From Amaurobius ferox (lineage: Eukaryota > Arthropoda > Arachnida > Araneae > Amaurobiidae), in assembly GCA_951213105.1 (NCBI GenBank), contig OX578138.1:63959040-64023039 (forward strand): a stretch of 64,000 bases of DNA, given 5' to 3'. The notes beneath the pieces are model-generated. The model did no database searches and was not told the origin of the DNA. It worked only from the letters and a program-made list of their open reading frames with translations. Shown in pieces: positions 47,701 through 54,868 of the stretch. Both the position numbers and the translations under genes were made by a program. Position 1 is the first letter of the stretch. The number at the start of each line of letters is the position of its first letter.

Positions 47701-48722
47701 ACTCTATCTACGTGATTATCAGCTGGATAAATAGCGGACAGTATCGCCCACTTAAAGCACTCGTTATCATTTTCATTTTTCACGTTAATGACTGCCTTTT
47801 TATCTTTAATTCTTTTCGGTAAATCAATGTAGGATGATCCTCTCAGTGGGTTGTATTTATTGATCCTCACCTCAAGGTTTTTAATTCTAACAAGCGTCCA
47901 TCCCGAACCCTTTGCAACAAACTCCTCCATTTCTGTCAATAATTTTTGGATAACCGATCTGTAATAAGCTACCAAATCAGTTGATTCTAAGATGACTGCG
48001 TTTTCTGTTTTGAAGTTTTTCTCCATTTCTATAATAGCATCGTCTTTACCCTTTTGATAGTCACAGAGGAATTCGAAATTAACCTTCAAACCATGCAGCC
48101 TCTTTATGTGTTTAGTGATGAGTCCCCGGACTAGTGATGCCACATCGTTCAAAAAGTCTTTGGGAAGCATCAGGTTGTGTTCATTTTGGATGTCGTACGT
48201 CTTCAAGCGAGATTCAAAGGCTGTATTAACTTTGTGGAGGGTGTAGAGCCTTCTCTCTCGCGTATCTAAAAACAGGTCTGAATCAAACCCGAAGTGACGG
48301 TTGATCAATACGCTTTCTATGTATGCTATGATGTCTGCCCTCCTTCCTAACCTGGAATAGCCTCTAATGCCATGCGTTCGACAAAATTCCCGTAGTTGGG
48401 GGAGAGTCATGTGATGTAGTCGATGCTCCACCCTTCCACACTCTGGGAGAGCGGTTGCCTTCTTTGGTATATAGTTTAGGTGCCCTTTAGATTGTAGGTG
48501 CTTATTCATGCTTGATCCCTTAAATAACTTACCGCAACACCTGATCTTACGCACTCTGTTCTTCTTTGGCTTGCTAAACAAGTCATTGTGGAAACTGGAA
48601 AAGCCGTTATGATATTGAATGAGGTCGACCAGCTCCAACTTTTTAAGTTTCGAGTAACCTCGAATATTATTTTCACGACAGTAGCCTTGCAACTGTCGGA
48701 CGGTTTTAGATTGAAAATCCAT
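44793..48722 (-). CDS. PolB: Protein-primed DNA polymerase B
   Basis: 1,309 residues; replicates the element. In order: a SAP-like motif (residues 6-35), a Cys/His cluster (62-81), a second SAP-like motif (105-139); the 3'-5' exonuclease with DFE (about 494), NLSGYD (about 654) and YVKTD (about 815); between the first two, an endonuclease VII-like CxxC...VRDHDH...YRGPAHNLCN insert (590-640); polymerase motif A DANNLYGWAM (about 913), motif B KLMNNSVFGKT (about 1055) and motif C MDTDS (about 1150). All catalytic residues are present. Length is normal to long for Polintons, the extra being the N-terminal SAP/zinc part. ATG at 48722 is preceded by TAAAGAAAGACAAA, shared with two other genes, suggesting early expression. 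The stop lies near the left TIR. Confidence 0.97.
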   Translation of the reverse strand: MDFQSKTVRQLQGYCRENNIRGYSKLKKLELVDLIQYHNGFSSFHNDLFSKPKKNRVRKIRCCGKLFKGSSMNKHLQSKGHLNYIPKKATALPECGRVEHRLHHMTLPQLREFCRTHGIRGYSRLGRRADIIAYIESVLINRHFGFDSDLFLDTRERRLYTLHKVNTAFESRLKTYDIQNEHNLMLPKDFLNDVASLVRGLITKHIKRLHGLKVNFEFLCDYQKGKDDAIIEMEKNFKTENAVILESTDLVAYYRSVIQKLLTEMEEFVAKGSGWTLVRIKNLEVRINKYNPLRGSSYIDLPKRIKDKKAVINVKNENDNECFKWAILSAIYPADNHVDRVSKYKPYDNELNFEGIEFPVKMEDRVFNRFEKLNNISVNIYSYEGNDIYPLRITKNKEDKHINLLYIKNKEGNSHYCWIKDLSKLISGQVTKHNGKIFTCERCLLYYYSEEDLQAHETDCRKNTPVKIVMPEENESLRFKNYQRSLRLPFVMYGDFECLTNKINTCCPTKDSSFLHKYQKHEPMSFTVYIKYKHADYKAPITYRGPNATKLFFDTVKTEALAIKNIYDKKQPIKMTTEDEEHFQRTHVCHICDEDIRKKPSPYSPKDEPDFRKVRDHDHLLNPAKCESNYRGPAHNLCNLKYQEPSFIPVFIHNLSGYDAHLFIKELGRDQGDIDVIPNNEERYISFSKEVGAKTVEVGDGKKVKVPGIKLRFVDSFKFMAASLDSLAKNVKEFRETAKYFPKDKLDLVTRKGIYPYDYMDSWDKCEETKLPPKEDFYNQLNESHIKDEDYEHAKRVWKAFNIKTLGEYSDLYVKTDVLILADIMEHFRDVCLKTYKLDPAWYFTAPGLSWDAMLKTTEVELELLTDYDMILMLEKGTRGGISQCCNRYGRANNKYMRDYDENKKSNYLMYLDANNLYGWAMSQYLPHGGFEWSTVSDVTQVEDDSDKGYIVDCDLQYPTHLHNLHSDIPLAPESRMPDGSKQPKLLTTLYDKEHYVVHYRVLKQLLQLGVKLKKVHKVLEFQQSPWLKRYIDLNTDMRTKATNDFEKDFFKLMNNSVFGKTMENIRKRLDIRLVCDPQKAEKLVAKPNFKGRTIFDERLAAVHMNKTKVIFNKPIYVGMSILDLSKHLMYDFHYNLMKPKYGGDIKLLYMDTDSYIYDIQTEDFYEDMKGLIDYFDTSDYPENNRYGMPRVNKKVLGKMKDENAGKILEEFVGLRSKMYACKTEVDLVKKSKGVKKCVVKNRISFEDYKNCLFKQEVQHRTMNLIRSTKHEIHSIQVNKIALSGKDDKRHILEDGIHTLAHGHYAIKE

Positions 48723-48736
48723 TTTGTCTTTCTTTA
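48720..48736 (-). promoter_or_regulatory. Early-type motif before PolB
   Basis: Reverse strand TAAAGAAAGACAAAATG. A related AAGCATTTAAAGAAA lies about 20 bp further upstream. The pair resembles AAGCACTTAAAGAAA plus TAAAGAAAGAACAAA before the gene starting at 59428. Confidence 0.6.
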
Positions 48737-48847
48737 GAACTACAAATCGTTTCTTTAAATGCTTTTATTATTGAAGGGGTAAACTTTTTACGATTCAATT
48801 TTTAATGAGTATTTCAATCATTAAAAATATAGTCATATCTACATCTA

Positions 48848-49213
48848 TTAAATGATGGAAGGGCATGTCATCGATGTCGGTCGATCGCTATCGCTATCAC
48901 TGTCAGCCTGATATATTGAAAAGGTTTCGTAGAGGTTTCGAAAAGGTGGTTTTTTTACCACGAAACCCTCTAATGGTGTACAATAATATAAAACCCTGAA
49001 GCCAACATATAATCTTAATAATCTTATTTCATCCCTGGTCAAAATCATACCAACCCTGGGTATATCATTTTTTAAAAATAAAATTGAGTTGTTCGACAAA
49101 CGTATTAGGATAGATTTCCCGTGCTCAGTAATGTCAGAAACCAAATATAAGCCATCCACTGACTCAAAGTTATCAGTACTCAAATCGTTTAATTTTTTTA
49201 CAATACGATCCAT
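48848..49213 (-). CDS. Small hypothetical protein, possible OB-like fold
   Basis: 121 residues. The N-terminal 60 (KLNDLS, then YLVSDI, then ILIRLSNNSILFLKNDI) parallel the product of 59126-59428 (KLNALS, YPVMEI, LVVELEDGSKLYLPKR) in spacing, so the two look like distant paralogs. The strand-rich pattern suggests a small beta-barrel, perhaps nucleic-acid binding; that is inference only. It has an acidic Ser/Asp-rich C terminus (DSDSDSD). Upstream AAATAAAGAATATG is a spaced form of the late-type start motif. It lies between PolB and the fibre-like gene, same strand. Confidence 0.7.
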   Translation of the reverse strand: MDRIVKKLNDLSTDNFESVDGLYLVSDITEHGKSILIRLSNNSILFLKNDIPRVGMILTRDEIRLLRLYVGFRVLYYCTPLEGFVVKKPPFRNLYETFSIYQADSDSDSDRPTSMTCPSII

Positions 49214-49355
49214 ATTCTTTATTTAAAGGATAAATATATTCAAACTTGAGGAAGGTAACAAAGGGTATCTAAACATTTAATGGTTGATCAACCATTAAAT
49301 ATTATTATGAATACAAATTTTATGGATCATTTTTGTCCAACTCGGGACGGTTTTT

Positions 49356-50120
49356 TTACGGCAGCTGGAGTGTCCACTTGATTTCTTCAATTTTTAGAAA
49401 TGGTTGAACTGTGAACTCAGCATCACATCGTAAGAAAATTTTTAATTGGTCATCTTTTTTAACCTCTCCGAGAATTAACACGAATTCAGTGGCTACTTTT
49501 ATCTTGTGAACGTACTGCTTGTTATTAATGTATAACTTAACAACGATTAATTCATCGATTATCTTTTGAGGATCAAGGTACAATCCCAGTCTAAAAAAAC
49601 CGTCCCGAGAGAATTTACAAGCTGAGTTCAAAGCATCACCGGAAAACTTCGTAAAAATAACGGCATTCGCATTGGTACTAGGTCTAATAGTAATGTACCC
49701 TGATGTGGTGGTTGCATAACATACTTTATTGTCAACATATTTTTCCAAGTATTTTTTATTAACCGCATTCATGTCTTCAATAGGGTCAGCGACATTGCCT
49801 ATCCTTTTACCTTTAGCGTCAATGGGTCTTCTATCACCTAAACTCAGGTACTTCTGATCTAAACCTTCCATAATTTTTGCTATCTCTTCTCGTAGTTCAA
49901 CCCTCAGCGCGTGAGTGACGGTAGTGGAGTTACGAATTAACTCAGCTTCCAGATAACTTTTAGTAGTTACATCCCGACTCTCAATCGGCGTCTGACAGTT
50001 TTTCAAGATCTTATTTTCCATATCGTAGTTACCGTCGTGTGTGAGTTTAAACCCTATGCCTGGAATACCAGGAGGTCCTTGTTCTAATTCTTCATCGAAA
50101 AGCGGGTAGTAGGCAGCCAT
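49356..50120 (-). CDS. Fibre/spike-like protein
   Basis: 254 residues. Near the N terminus are three collagen-type triplets (GPPGIPGIG, residues 15-23). Then come segments typical of trimeric phage and virus fibres: NYDMENKILKNCQTP with DVTTKSYLE (about 31-57), a predicted helix to about 95, and DAKGKRIGNVADPIEDMNAV followed by NKKYLEKYVD (about 102-132). The last 110 residues are strand-rich with TNF/C1q-like spacing and could be a head domain. IPGI-G (19-23) fits the adenain cleavage pattern. Probably a virion surface fibre for receptor binding, by analogy with adenovirus fibre; no receptor can be inferred. The TTTAAATAAATG start context matches other virion genes. Confidence 0.7.
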   Translation of the reverse strand: MAAYYPLFDEELEQGPPGIPGIGFKLTHDGNYDMENKILKNCQTPIESRDVTTKSYLEAELIRNSTTVTHALRVELREEIAKIMEGLDQKYLSLGDRRPIDAKGKRIGNVADPIEDMNAVNKKYLEKYVDNKVCYATTTSGYITIRPSTNANAVIFTKFSGDALNSACKFSRDGFFRLGLYLDPQKIIDELIVVKLYINNKQYVHKIKVATEFVLILGEVKKDDQLKIFLRCDAEFTVQPFLKIEEIKWTLQLP

Positions 50121-50188
50121 TTATTTAAATATAAAATAATTTTTATAGTCATGGACTATAAAAATTAAAAATGGACTATAAAAATGGC

Positions 50189-51538
50189 TTATAATTTCAA
50201 AGTCTTGATCATGGTAATATTTTGATTGTTAATATTTAAGAGGCATTTCTTGTGCTCTTTTAAGATGAAGTAAAAAACATAATCTTTGGGGGCAGCGTTC
50301 CTTAACCTCCAGTTAAACTCAATCATTAAGTTATTCGTATCGGTATAGTTTTGATGATGAGAGAGATTAAAGCAGATGATTGGATACAACTTACCAAAAT
50401 TCGAATAATTGACCATACAACCTGTTTCAGACGTGATGGTGTTGAGTCCAGATTCCAAAAAGGCTGTGTATAATCGATTATAATCACTTTTCTCAAAATC
50501 CATCATGTAACTGACAGTTGGCACTTTTACATTGTTGATCATTAACCAACATTCCGTCATATCTAAGTTATCAAACAGCATGTTATTGCGCTTCGAATTT
50601 TCGTATCTTTCAGTGTACTGAGGAATTACGTACAAAGATAAGACTTCATCAGAAGTAGCTTTTATGGTATAAGAGCCGCTAGCGTTTTTATAGAAAATAT
50701 TAGACTTTACAATGCTGTGTTGGTTCCAGTTTATTTCTACATCCTTATTCGATAACTTTAATTCGTTAAATATTGAAGCCGCCGCATTTTTAAATCGTAC
50801 GTAAGGTAGCCAGAGTGATAAATCTTCTACAACGACTTTATAGATCTTATGTTGCTCGTTGGTGTACAGCATATTTAGACTGTGATTTCTCTGGAACTCA
50901 AATTTGACTTGGAACCCCGTGATTACTTTTTTATATTCACGGAAGAAATCAAACACGTACTTTAGTGGGATCCATATAGTTACAACCTTGCTATTTTTAG
51001 TGAATTCGCTTCTTTCTGTATATCCCTGGTTATGGTTCTCATTAATTCCGAATTTTTCGAAAAACTCAGTAATCTTTGTGGTATCTACTAACGTGCCATC
51101 ATATTTCAAGCGTTCTCTATCAGCTGTGTCCGACGTATCAGTGTAGAACAGCATATTAGTAGCTTCGGCAGAAGAATAGTCAGGCGTAAAATGTATTAAG
51201 CCCAACACTTGTCGCATAAGAGCGGAATAATTTATGTTGGATTCTATTTCAGTGGTTCCTAATGTAAACCTGTTAGCATTGATCAAACCACCTCCATTCA
51301 CGAGAGCTACATTATCATTCACTATGGCAGTACCATCGTTGTTAACAATTTTCAATTTTTGCTGTAAATAACCGTTAGAGTATAAAATGTTGGCGTTGGT
51401 GTCTTGAATAAAGAAATGGTAAGAGGCATTTTCCATAGAATTATCACTATTTTCATGCCTTACCTCTCTATATTCGAAACTTTCGATGTCATCATCGTAA
51501 TAATAATTGGTGCTGTTTAATTCAAATATTTTATTCAT
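50189..51538 (-). CDS. MCP: Major capsid protein (double jelly roll)
   Basis: 449 residues, the usual size for Polinton capsid proteins. Strand-rich throughout, with conserved-type blocks TIWIPLKYVFDFFREYKKVITGFQ (about 190-215), LWLPYVRFKN (about 245), and a C-terminal ECWLMINNVKVPTVSYMMDF (about 330) and MIEFNWRLRNAAP. Polintons encode a double-jelly-roll capsid protein and a single-jelly-roll penton; position between fibre and penton genes and size support this one as the major protein, forming the hexon-like capsomers. The start context AATAAATG matches the late-type motif. The frame is intact. Confidence 0.85.
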   Translation of the reverse strand: MNKIFELNSTNYYYDDDIESFEYREVRHENSDNSMENASYHFFIQDTNANILYSNGYLQQKLKIVNNDGTAIVNDNVALVNGGGLINANRFTLGTTEIESNINYSALMRQVLGLIHFTPDYSSAEATNMLFYTDTSDTADRERLKYDGTLVDTTKITEFFEKFGINENHNQGYTERSEFTKNSKVVTIWIPLKYVFDFFREYKKVITGFQVKFEFQRNHSLNMLYTNEQHKIYKVVVEDLSLWLPYVRFKNAAASIFNELKLSNKDVEINWNQHSIVKSNIFYKNASGSYTIKATSDEVLSLYVIPQYTERYENSKRNNMLFDNLDMTECWLMINNVKVPTVSYMMDFEKSDYNRLYTAFLESGLNTITSETGCMVNYSNFGKLYPIICFNLSHHQNYTDTNNLMIEFNWRLRNAAPKDYVFYFILKEHKKCLLNINNQNITMIKTLKL

Positions 51539-51545
51539 TTATTAT
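51536..51545 (-). promoter_or_regulatory. Late-type start motif, MCP
   Basis: Reverse strand ATAATAAATG ending in the start codon. Same family as 50118-50128, 53275-53285, 55230-55241 and others. Confidence 0.55.
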
Positions 51546-51602
51546 AATATAATTTTTCTTTCTTCTCCTCAATTTAATAGCTATATGGCTATTAAATCGA
51601 AT

Positions 51603-51773
51603 TTAGAAAAACTTTAGTCCAGCTCCATGTTTTTTCTGCTTTGATAATATCTCCTTTATTTTATCCTGCACATACTTACCTTCTAATTCGGCCTCCTGCA
51701 GGACTGGTACGTCGGAAAAGAACCCTCTTCCTTGTATCTTCTTACTCTTTCTTTGAAGTCTGTGTTTATTCAT
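51603..51773 (-). CDS. 56-residue basic protein, possible core/DNA-condensing
   Basis: A small complete frame in the gap between the major capsid and penton genes. The N terminus is strongly basic (MNKHRLQRKSKKIQGRGFF), followed by a charged helix and a KKHGAGLKFF end. IQGR-G at residues 13-17 fits the adenovirus protease pattern (M/I/L)xGx-G, so it could be a precursor cut after residue 16, as happens to adenovirus core proteins. AATAAAGAAATG at its start matches the late-type motif. The gene order MCP - small basic - penton - protease - pX-like fits a virion cassette. No homolog was recognised; the function is inference. Confidence 0.65.
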   Translation of the reverse strand: MNKHRLQRKSKKIQGRGFFSDVPVLQEAELEGKYVQDKIKEILSKQKKHGAGLKFF

Positions 51774-51780
51774 TTCTTTA

Positions 51781-52461
51781 TTATAGGGCGATAAAATTGT
51801 ATTGTACTTCTTGCTTATTGAGCGGTATTAAATCACCTCTATGATTGGTTACTTGCATTCTGATTCGGTAAACACTATCCATTCGAACAGGGTAAAACAG
51901 AGGTTTGTCAAATGATTTTATAATCTGACTACCTGGACGATTACTGTTTGTAAATGAATAGATGACGTTTGTAGAGTTGAAACCGTTGATATACGCCCCC
52001 TCTGCGACATCGCAATGTATATAAATGTTATCGTTTCCCCCAGATAAGTCAGCAATGTACTTTCCTACTTGTTCAAGCTCTTCGTGGATTTTAGGCTCGA
52101 AACCTAAAAGTTTATGCAGGTTTTTGGTTTTCGTTAAATCGATCTTATACCCATCTATTAACTTAATGGCTATTCGCTGTCGTTCCTCCACTATTCCGAA
52201 TTGTATCGGCGGATCGCTTCCAAAAAAATTAATCATGTAACGATTCAGCCCCTTGATAGTGTAATTTCCATCTGGTATCGTCAAATTTAACCACTGCTGA
52301 CCATCAAAGTATGATAATTCCTCATCTTTGATATTGTCCCATGAAACGTACATCGAAAAGGACTGAAGGGCAATCTGTTTAAAGGTGAAAGGTCTAGTGT
52401 ATTCAATCGTAAAATCTTCTGATTTTTCCGCGTTTTTAGAATCTAATATCAATAGAACCAT
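51781..52461 (-). CDS. Penton / minor capsid protein (single jelly roll)
   Basis: 226 residues from the ATG at 52461, one base after the protease stop codon. A longer frame opens upstream, but this ATG sits directly after AAATAAA like other starts here. Strand-rich; opens with LLILDSKNAEKSEDFTIEYTRPF, then the block IALQSFSMYVSWDNI, then WLNLTIPDGNYTIKGLNRYM, a pattern I associate with the Polinton minor capsid protein. It would form the pentameric vertices. LSGG-N near residue 147 also fits an adenain consensus, but it lies in the fold and is probably chance. Confidence 0.8.
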   Translation of the reverse strand: MVLLILDSKNAEKSEDFTIEYTRPFTFKQIALQSFSMYVSWDNIKDEELSYFDGQQWLNLTIPDGNYTIKGLNRYMINFFGSDPPIQFGIVEERQRIAIKLIDGYKIDLTKTKNLHKLLGFEPKIHEELEQVGKYIADLSGGNDNIYIHCDVAEGAYINGFNSTNVIYSFTNSNRPGSQIIKSFDKPLFYPVRMDSVYRIRMQVTNHRGDLIPLNKQEVQYNFIAL

Positions 52462-52462
52462 T

Positions 52463-52945
52463 TTATTTATAGAGAACATTTTTTTCATTGAAGTCGCTGG
52501 GTTCTTGGGTAAAAGAATATAGCACATCTACAACTGGCCTACCCTTGTTTCTTTCACGAATGTACTTCATACAAAAGTAGCCGCATTTGACGGAAGCGGG
52601 GTGCTGTAGAAAGCTCGAGTTACACCCGATATTTTTCTTTCCAGAAGTCAGTAGATACTTCTTAATGTTAGGATGAATTTTGTATACGTGTTCTCCAAAA
52701 GGATCAAAATACTCAACAAAGTTATTTTTAGGATCGTTATAGTAGCAGACCCAGTGCGTACCAGGTCCTGTGACAATGTCCAGATTAATAATACCGTTTT
52801 CAAACCGACTCATCTTTTTAGGCAACAGATCGGAAGTAAAGACGCCCCTAAACCCCTGTTCATGTTTCATATTTTGTTCAATTACTTCGTCTGATATTCC
52901 CAGTTTTGATAGACGCCCTTTCCAATGGGTCTTTTTTTTACACAT
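52463..52945 (-). CDS. PRO: Adenain-like maturation cysteine protease
   Basis: 160 residues. Catalytic layout of the adenovirus protease family: His64 in GTHWVCY, Asp81 in EYFDPFG, Gln114 in SSFLQH, Cys121 in KCGYFCMKY. Around residue 32 is FRGVFTSDLLP, the usual N-terminal block. Role: cuts virion precursor proteins. Its start lies 64 nt inside the upstream pX-like gene in another frame. A second Met (residue 26, at 52870) would avoid the overlap but remove part of the N-terminal region, so I keep the longer form. Confidence 0.92.
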   Translation of the reverse strand: MCKKKTHWKGRLSKLGISDEVIEQNMKHEQGFRGVFTSDLLPKKMSRFENGIINLDIVTGPGTHWVCYYNDPKNNFVEYFDPFGEHVYKIHPNIKKYLLTSGKKNIGCNSSFLQHPASVKCGYFCMKYIRERNKGRPVVDVLYSFTQEPSDFNEKNVLYK

Positions 52946-53277
52946 CCAGATCCTGAAATTTTTTCCAAAGCTTTCTTTGCTCCATATCCAGCCGCCCCAC
53001 TTGCAGCACCTAGTGCTAAAGCCTTGGCCCCAGCAATTAACGCAGGTAATAGAAAAGGTAGAAAACCACCCGTTTTCTGGAGCTGCGTCTTACTGATAGT
53101 GATACGCTTCCCCTTCCCAATTTGAGCTATCTGTGTCCGAGTTAAATGTATATCTTTGTTGGGGGCTTTTGTCTTATCTATTTGTAGAGATACTTCTTCT
53201 CCTTTCTGGTATGCGGATTTTAGCTTAGCAATCTGATGATCGCTTAAATGTATTTTAGTTTTTATGTAATTACTCAT
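52882..53277 (-). CDS. pVI/pX-like basic amphipathic virion protein
   Basis: 131 residues. Two internal repeats (residues 8-28 IHLSDHQIAKL... and 43-60 IHLTRTQIAQI...), then a hydrophobic Gly/Ala-rich stretch (71-98) and a basic C terminus. ISGS-G (107-111) fits the adenain cleavage consensus. Cutting there would free a 21-residue basic peptide whose second residue is Cys, like the pVI cofactor of adenovirus protease. In adenovirus this class lies under the capsid and disrupts membranes at entry; the hydrophobic stretch is compatible. The gene directly precedes and overlaps the protease gene. The start follows TTAAATAAATG. Confidence 0.75.
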   Translation of the reverse strand: MSNYIKTKIHLSDHQIAKLKSAYQKGEEVSLQIDKTKAPNKDIHLTRTQIAQIGKGKRITISKTQLQKTGGFLPFLLPALIAGAKALALGAASGAAGYGAKKALEKISGSGCVKKRPIGKGVYQNWEYQTK

Positions 53278-54026
53278 TTATTTAATGAAAAATTTTTGTA
53301 GTATTGTTTTACTTGCTCGTTGGTCATAGTTCCTTCTCTCAACAATGCATCCAATAAATCAACGACTTGATTGTGTAACTTTTTACTTTTGGACCCTTTA
53401 CATATCTTATCAGTAAATCGGGCTAAAATTTCCATTTTGTCTTCTACTCCTTTACCGATATAAATTTCTTTCCTTTGCAAGTCTCTGAGTCGATCCCGAT
53501 AATCTCCTAACGTAGTCATATGATCTCTCAAATAATCAACCTTAGCTAATAAGCGATCTTCTCTTTCTTCATCCTTTTTAGTCATTCGAGATATCTGACT
53601 CATAATGTTTCCTTTTTGACGAGACATTTTTAGGTAAGTATCATTTACTTTACTCATAATTTCTTGCAAAGTTTCCTTGGTCTCATGGTACAATTTTGAG
53701 GGTCTTGGAAAGTTATTTTTCTCTAAAAACTCTACATCCAATTTTTTATCAAAATCATAGACTTCTAAAGGCGATTCAATAGCTAGAGGAATGTGATCAA
53801 CAGCATCTTTTATAGCCTGAATATTCTCCTTTCGATTAATTTCTTGTTCTTGTAGCTTTTCAGTTACAGGCTTGTGAAAGTCCGATAGTGCTTTCTGGAT
53901 ACCTAATTTTTGCTCAAGTTGTTGTTCGTTGTTTTTTCTAATTTCAGCCTGAAGCTTATAAACTTTAAGTTCATATTCAACTTCCTTTCTTAATTTCTTA
54001 TTTCGTTCTTTTTGTATAGCATTCAT
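53274..54026 (-). CDS. Coiled-coil protein, unknown function
   Basis: 250 residues, highly charged and predicted mostly helical: residues 1-80 and 105-190 have heptad-like patterns (KLRKEVEYELKVYKLQAEI, then DRLLAKVDYLRDHMTTLGDY). Its stop overlaps the start of the pX-like gene by 4 nt, so the two are probably co-transcribed. It shares a 77-bp divergent intergenic region with the packaging ATPase. A virion scaffold or core role is possible but is only inferred from its place at the head of the capsid block. No family recognised with certainty. Start context ATAATAAAGATG. Confidence 0.75.
   Translation of the reverse strand: MNAIQKERNKKLRKEVEYELKVYKLQAEIRKNNEQQLEQKLGIQKALSDFHKPVTEKLQEQEINRKENIQAIKDAVDHIPLAIESPLEVYDFDKKLDVEFLEKNNFPRPSKLYHETKETLQEIMSKVNDTYLKMSRQKGNIMSQISRMTKKDEEREDRLLAKVDYLRDHMTTLGDYRDRLRDLQRKEIYIGKGVEDKMEILARFTDKICKGSKSKKLHNQVVDLLDALLREGTMTNEQVKQYYKNFSLNK
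53275..53285 (-). promoter_or_regulatory. Late-type start motif, pX-like gene
   Basis: Reverse strand TTAAATAAATG ending in the start codon. Confidence 0.55.
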
Positions 54027-54103
54027 CTTTATTATTATGCAAAAAAATTTTTACTTAAGCAAATTATATTTTTACTGAAGCAAATTTTTAACATTAAATA
54101 AAG
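54027..54103. promoter_or_regulatory. Divergent 77-bp promoter region
   Basis: Separates the leftward virion block from the rightward ATPase block. Both sides end in AATAAAGATG at the start codon (54024-54033 reverse, 54097-54106 forward). Because nothing is transcribed into either side, the AATAAA here cannot be a poly(A) signal of an upstream gene, which supports a promoter or start role. It also contains a direct repeat of (A)AGCAAATT(A/T)(T/A)ATTTTTACT(T/G)AAG. Confidence 0.6.
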
Positions 54104-54868
54104 ATGATTCAAATTAAAAATTATACAGAAGCAGAAGAACTTGTCGATGCAAATCAACATTATTTATTACCTAAACACCCTTTCAGACTTCTAATCGCTG
54201 GAGCTTCAGGTACTGGTAAAACGAACTTATTGTTGAATTTTATATACGACTATCTCGAATTTGATAATTTGTTCGTTTGTGCAAAAGATATGTACGAACC
54301 CAAGTATGGCAAACTGAAAGAAAAGTACACAATGTTTGAGGGCGTGGATATTGACTCGATAAAGTACCCCAAAAAGAAGAAGAAAATTATCCTAGAGTTA
54401 TATGAAAGATTCGGCAAGAAAGGAACTTTATTCTCCTCTAATACAAAAGAATTTATAAAAGTGGATGACCTGGACCCATCTTGTAAAAATGTTGTTGTCT
54501 TTGATGACTGCATGACTGACAAGGACCAGAGGAGCATAGAAGATTTTTTCATCAGAGGTCGGAAGAAAAACGCCTCAATCATTTATCTTTCTCAATCTTA
54601 TTATAGAACACCCATTGTTATCAGAAGAAACTGTAATTACTTGATATTTTTTAATATTCAACCGAGGGAGATTCAACAGATCATAAGAGAGATAGATGGT
54701 AGTTTGACAAAAGAAGAATTCAGTAGATTATATAAAAAGTGCATGCAACAGCCGTATGATTTCTTTATGCTTGATTTAGTTAATCCGGCTCTGAGATATC
54801 GGAAGAAATATTTCACCCCTATAAATAAAGATGGAAGAATACTTGCAAAAGAAAATTTACGTATATAG
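54104..54868 (+). CDS. ATP: A32/FtsK-HerA-type packaging ATPase
   Basis: 254 residues. Walker A GASGTGKT at 33-40. Walker B-like NVVVFDDCM at about 128-136, then a sensor-type SQSYYRTPIVIRRN. This is the packaging ATPase of Polintons and related viruses, which pumps genomic DNA into capsids. It starts at ATG in TTAAATAAAGATG. The end overlaps the next gene by 38 nt. Confidence 0.92.
   Translation: MIQIKNYTEAEELVDANQHYLLPKHPFRLLIAGASGTGKTNLLLNFIYDYLEFDNLFVCAKDMYEPKYGKLKEKYTMFEGVDIDSIKYPKKKKKIILELYERFGKKGTLFSSNTKEFIKVDDLDPSCKNVVVFDDCMTDKDQRSIEDFFIRGRKKNASIIYLSQSYYRTPIVIRRNCNYLIFFNIQPREIQQIIREIDGSLTKEEFSRLYKKCMQQPYDFFMLDLVNPALRYRKKYFTPINKDGRILAKENLRI

Noticed and set aside
54827..54833. AATAAA at Polinton gene starts as poly(A) signals of the preceding gene
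   Set aside because: Possible for some, but the divergent pair at 54026/54104 has the motif on both sides with no gene reading into it, so a start-linked role is favoured.
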